From: Bacteroidota bacterium
GTDB lineage: Bacteria; Bacteroidota; Bacteroidia; Bacteroidales; UBA932
Direction of reading: 5' to 3'
NCBI GenBank assembly: GCA_009778375.1
Contig: WRJW01000169.1
Span: forward strand, 1-8,059
Length of the DNA stretch: 8,059 bases
The position numbers and the translations under genes are program-made. This document shows, piece after piece, positions 6,258 through 8,059 of the stretch (position 1 is its first letter; each line of letters opens with the position of its first letter). The notes under the pieces were generated by a model, which was not told the origin of the DNA, searched no databases, and saw only the letters and a program-made list of their open reading frames with translations.

Positions 6258-7951
6258 CTACGCCCATTATCGAATGTGTCCCCAATTTTAGCGAAGGACG
6301 CAACATGGAGATTATCAAACAGATTACCGACGAGATCGAAAAAGTAAAGGGGGTAAAACTATTGAATGTCGATCCGGGAGCCGCCACCAACCGAACGGTG
6401 GTTACTTTTGTGGGCGAACCCGATCCCGTTTGCGAAGCCGCTTTTTTAGCCATTAAAAAGGCCGGAACCCTTATCGACATGAGGCAGCACCACGGAGAAC
6501 ATCCCCGCATGGGGGCCACAGACGTATGTCCCCTGATCCCTATTGCCAACATCGATATGCCCCAAACGGCCGAATATGCCCGCAAACTCGCAGCGAGGGT
6601 GGGCGCCGAACTGGGCATCCCTGTTTACTGTTACGAATCGGCAGCCTCTACGCCCGAAAGAAAAAATTTGGCCAACTGCCGCGCAGGAGAGTACGAAGGT
6701 TTGGCCAAAAAAATAAGCGCCCCCGCATGGAGACCCGATTTTGGCCCCGATCATTTTAGCGAACAGGTCGCCCGTACCGGCGCTACCGCCGTGGGGGCTC
6801 GAGACTTTTTGGTGGCCATCAACTATAACCTCAATACCACCTCTGTACGCAGAGCCAACGCCATTGCCTTTGACGTCCGCGAAAAAGGGCGTAAAAAAAG
6901 AGAGGGCGACCCGATTACGGGCAAAGTAGCGCTTGATGCAGACGGAAATGAAATCTGGATGCCCGGAACGTTGAAAGCCTGCAAAGCCATAGGCTGGTTT
7001 ATAGAAGAGTACGGCATCGCGCAGGTATCTATGAACGTTACCGATATTTCGCAAACGCCGGTACATATTGCCTTTGACGAAGTGGCCGCAAAAGCCGCCG
7101 CTCGAGGCATCCGTGTAACCGGATCCGAAATCGTGGGACTTGTCCCCAAAAAAGTATTGATCGAAGCCGGCAAATATTTTCTTCAAAAACAGCAAAGGTC
7201 TTGCGGCATATCGGAAGAAGAGATCATCAAAATCGCCGTAAAATCAATGGGGTTAGACGACCTCAAGCCCTTTGACCCCAACGAAAAGGTGATCGAATAC
7301 CTGATGGATAAGGGGAGCGCCAAACAACTTATTGATATGCCTTGTGCTGCTTTTGCCTCCGAAACTGCCAGCGAATCCCCCGCTCCGGGCGGCGGCTCCA
7401 TATCGGCCTATATGGGCGCGCTGGGGGCGGCGTTAGGCACTATGGTCGCCAACCTCTCTGCGCACAAACCAGGCTGGGACGCCCGTTGGGAGTACTTTTC
7501 CGGGGCTGCCGAAGAGGGACAGGCGTTGATGAAAGAGTTGCTTTTTTTGGTAGACGAAGATACCCGCGCCTTTAATAAAATTATGGAGGGCTTTGGCCTG
7601 CCCAAAGAGACCGAGGCCGAAAAAACCGCCCGCACCGCCGCCATTCAAACCGCCACCCAATACGCCGCTCAAGTACCTTTGCGCACCATGCAGGTAGCCA
7701 GTCGTGCTTTTGATTTGTTGGAACTGATGGCCAAGGAGGGAAATCCCAACTCCGTATCGGATGCAGGCGTGGGCGCTCTTTGTGTGCGCAGCGCCATTTT
7801 GGGCGCCGGATTAAACGTACACATCAACGCAGCCGGAATCAAAGACCCGGAGTTTGCCCGCCAGATCCGTCAAGAAGCCAAAGCCATGGCACAGCAAGCC
7901 GACCAACGCGAAGCCGCTATTTTGGCGGTAGTGGCGGAGAAAATCGGATAG
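6254..7951 (+). CDS. ftcD: Bifunctional glutamate formiminotransferase / formimino-THF cyclodeaminase
   Basis: Transfers the formimino group of N-formimino-L-glutamate to tetrahydrofolate, releasing glutamate, then deaminates 5-formimino-THF to 5,10-methenyl-THF plus ammonia. This links histidine breakdown to one-carbon metabolism. The N-terminal transferase half spans about 1-330: IIECVPNFSEGRN (5-17), DPGAATNRTVVTFVG (40-54) and HHGEHPRMGATDVCP (79-93), where His83 matches the catalytic His82 of the mammalian enzyme. A linker of about 25 residues leads to the cyclodeaminase half (about 356-560), marked by ESPAPGGGSISAYMGALGAALGTMV (374-398), the acidic DEDTRAF segment (434-440) and NPNSVSDAGVGAL (497-509). 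Length (565) matches bacterial and animal bifunctional FTCD (about 540-570), so both activities are expected, in place of separate HutF/HutG or HutG-only routes. The ATG at 6254 overlaps the hutI stop by 4 nt, and it is the last plus-strand gene here. Confidence 0.95.
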   Translation: MTTPIIECVPNFSEGRNMEIIKQITDEIEKVKGVKLLNVDPGAATNRTVVTFVGEPDPVCEAAFLAIKKAGTLIDMRQHHGEHPRMGATDVCPLIPIANIDMPQTAEYARKLAARVGAELGIPVYCYESAASTPERKNLANCRAGEYEGLAKKISAPAWRPDFGPDHFSEQVARTGATAVGARDFLVAINYNLNTTSVRRANAIAFDVREKGRKKREGDPITGKVALDADGNEIWMPGTLKACKAIGWFIEEYGIAQVSMNVTDISQTPVHIAFDEVAAKAAARGIRVTGSEIVGLVPKKVLIEAGKYFLQKQQRSCGISEEEIIKIAVKSMGLDDLKPFDPNEKVIEYLMDKGSAKQLIDMPCAAFASETASESPAPGGGSISAYMGALGAALGTMVANLSAHKPGWDARWEYFSGAAEEGQALMKELLFLVDEDTRAFNKIMEGFGLPKETEAEKTARTAAIQTATQYAAQVPLRTMQVASRAFDLLELMAKEGNPNSVSDAGVGALCVRSAILGAGLNVHINAAGIKDPEFARQIRQEAKAMAQQADQREAAILAVVAEKIG

Positions 7952-7977
7952 CTACCACCGTAACGCCACTGACATCA

Positions 7978-8059
7978 TTATAAAGAATAGCCTGTCCCAT
8001 AGGTCTTGGCGATCCAAAAACCCAAGAAACGATCATAAATTTGATACACGTTACCTTCT
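7978..8059 (-). CDS. C-terminal tail of a possible convergent gene, 5' part beyond the window
   Basis: Read on the minus strand from the right edge, one frame stays open for 26 codons and ends in TAA immediately followed by TGA (7980-7978, then 7977-7975). The peptide ends YDRFLGFWIAKTYGTGYSL, an aromatic-rich tail that looks more like a protein end than chance, and the position 26 nt past the ftcD stop suits a convergent gene. I do not recognise the family. A second minus-strand frame is also open across this short stretch, so the call is tentative. Confidence 0.35.
   Translation of the reverse strand, partial: EGNVYQIYDRFLGFWIAKTYGTGYSL

Noticed and set aside
6446..7195. 249-residue open frame on the minus strand inside ftcD, and a 213-residue one inside the AOR gene (558-1199).
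   Set aside because: Both lie opposite strongly conserved coding regions, have low-complexity Gly/Phe/Val-rich translations and match no family; they are shadows of the real genes.
7930..7970. Inverted repeat AGTGGCG (7930-7936) / CGCCACT (7964-7970) across the ftcD stop, as a terminator.
   Set aside because: The stem is only 7 bp with a 27-nt loop, half of it lies in coding sequence, and no T-run follows on the plus strand.
1..8059. CRISPR arrays, tRNA or rRNA genes, insertion sequences, riboswitches.
   Set aside because: I saw no regularly spaced repeats, transposase motifs, RNA-gene signatures or structured long leaders; the gaps are short and AT-rich.

Overview
This window looks like an anaerobic member of the Bacteroidota (Bacteroidales-like). 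The main evidence is two promoters that match the Bacteroidota -33/-7 pattern (TTTG, a 19-20 nt gap, then TAnnTTTG), together with start codons that lack Shine-Dalgarno sequences. The content fits this: an amino-acid-fermenting set of histidine degradation genes, a family-2-type ThiF, and an aldehyde:ferredoxin-oxidoreductase (AOR) family enzyme that needs a tungsten or molybdenum pterin. Base composition is moderately GC-rich in the metabolic genes (34-36 G+C in two 60-base lines counted) but only about 37% across 2881-3120, inside a toxin-antitoxin module.

Layout. 1-500 (minus): 5' part of a ThiF/HesA-type adenylyltransferase that runs off the left edge. 573-2756 (plus): a long AOR-family oxidoreductase with its own promoter at 484-514; the two genes are divergent and the -33 box lies inside the first codons of thiF. 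2856-3523 (plus): a type II toxin-antitoxin pair, higB then higA, with its own promoter at 2798-2829. 3548-7951 (plus): hutH, hutI and a bifunctional ftcD, tightly packed with 11-nt and 4-nt overlaps. 7978-8059 (minus): the last 26 codons of a possible convergent gene. No stretch over 300 bases lacks a gene; the only sizeable gaps are 501-572, 2757-2855 and the right end.

How the genes work together. HutH turns histidine into urocanate, HutI opens imidazolonepropionate to formiminoglutamate, and FtcD moves the formimino group to tetrahydrofolate and releases ammonia, giving glutamate and 5,10-methenyl-THF. The second step, urocanase (HutU), is not in the window. HigBA sits 24 nt upstream of hutH with no visible terminator or good promoter between, so the hut genes may be read from the toxin-antitoxin promoter. 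The AOR-like protein probably exchanges electrons with ferredoxin while interconverting an aldehyde and an acid; its substrate cannot be read from the sequence.

I see no wholly new system. The points most worth checking are an Asn at the expected zinc-ligand Asp position of HutI, unusual cofactor motifs in the AOR-like protein, the divergent ThiF/AOR pairing, and the wiring of higBA into the hut genes.
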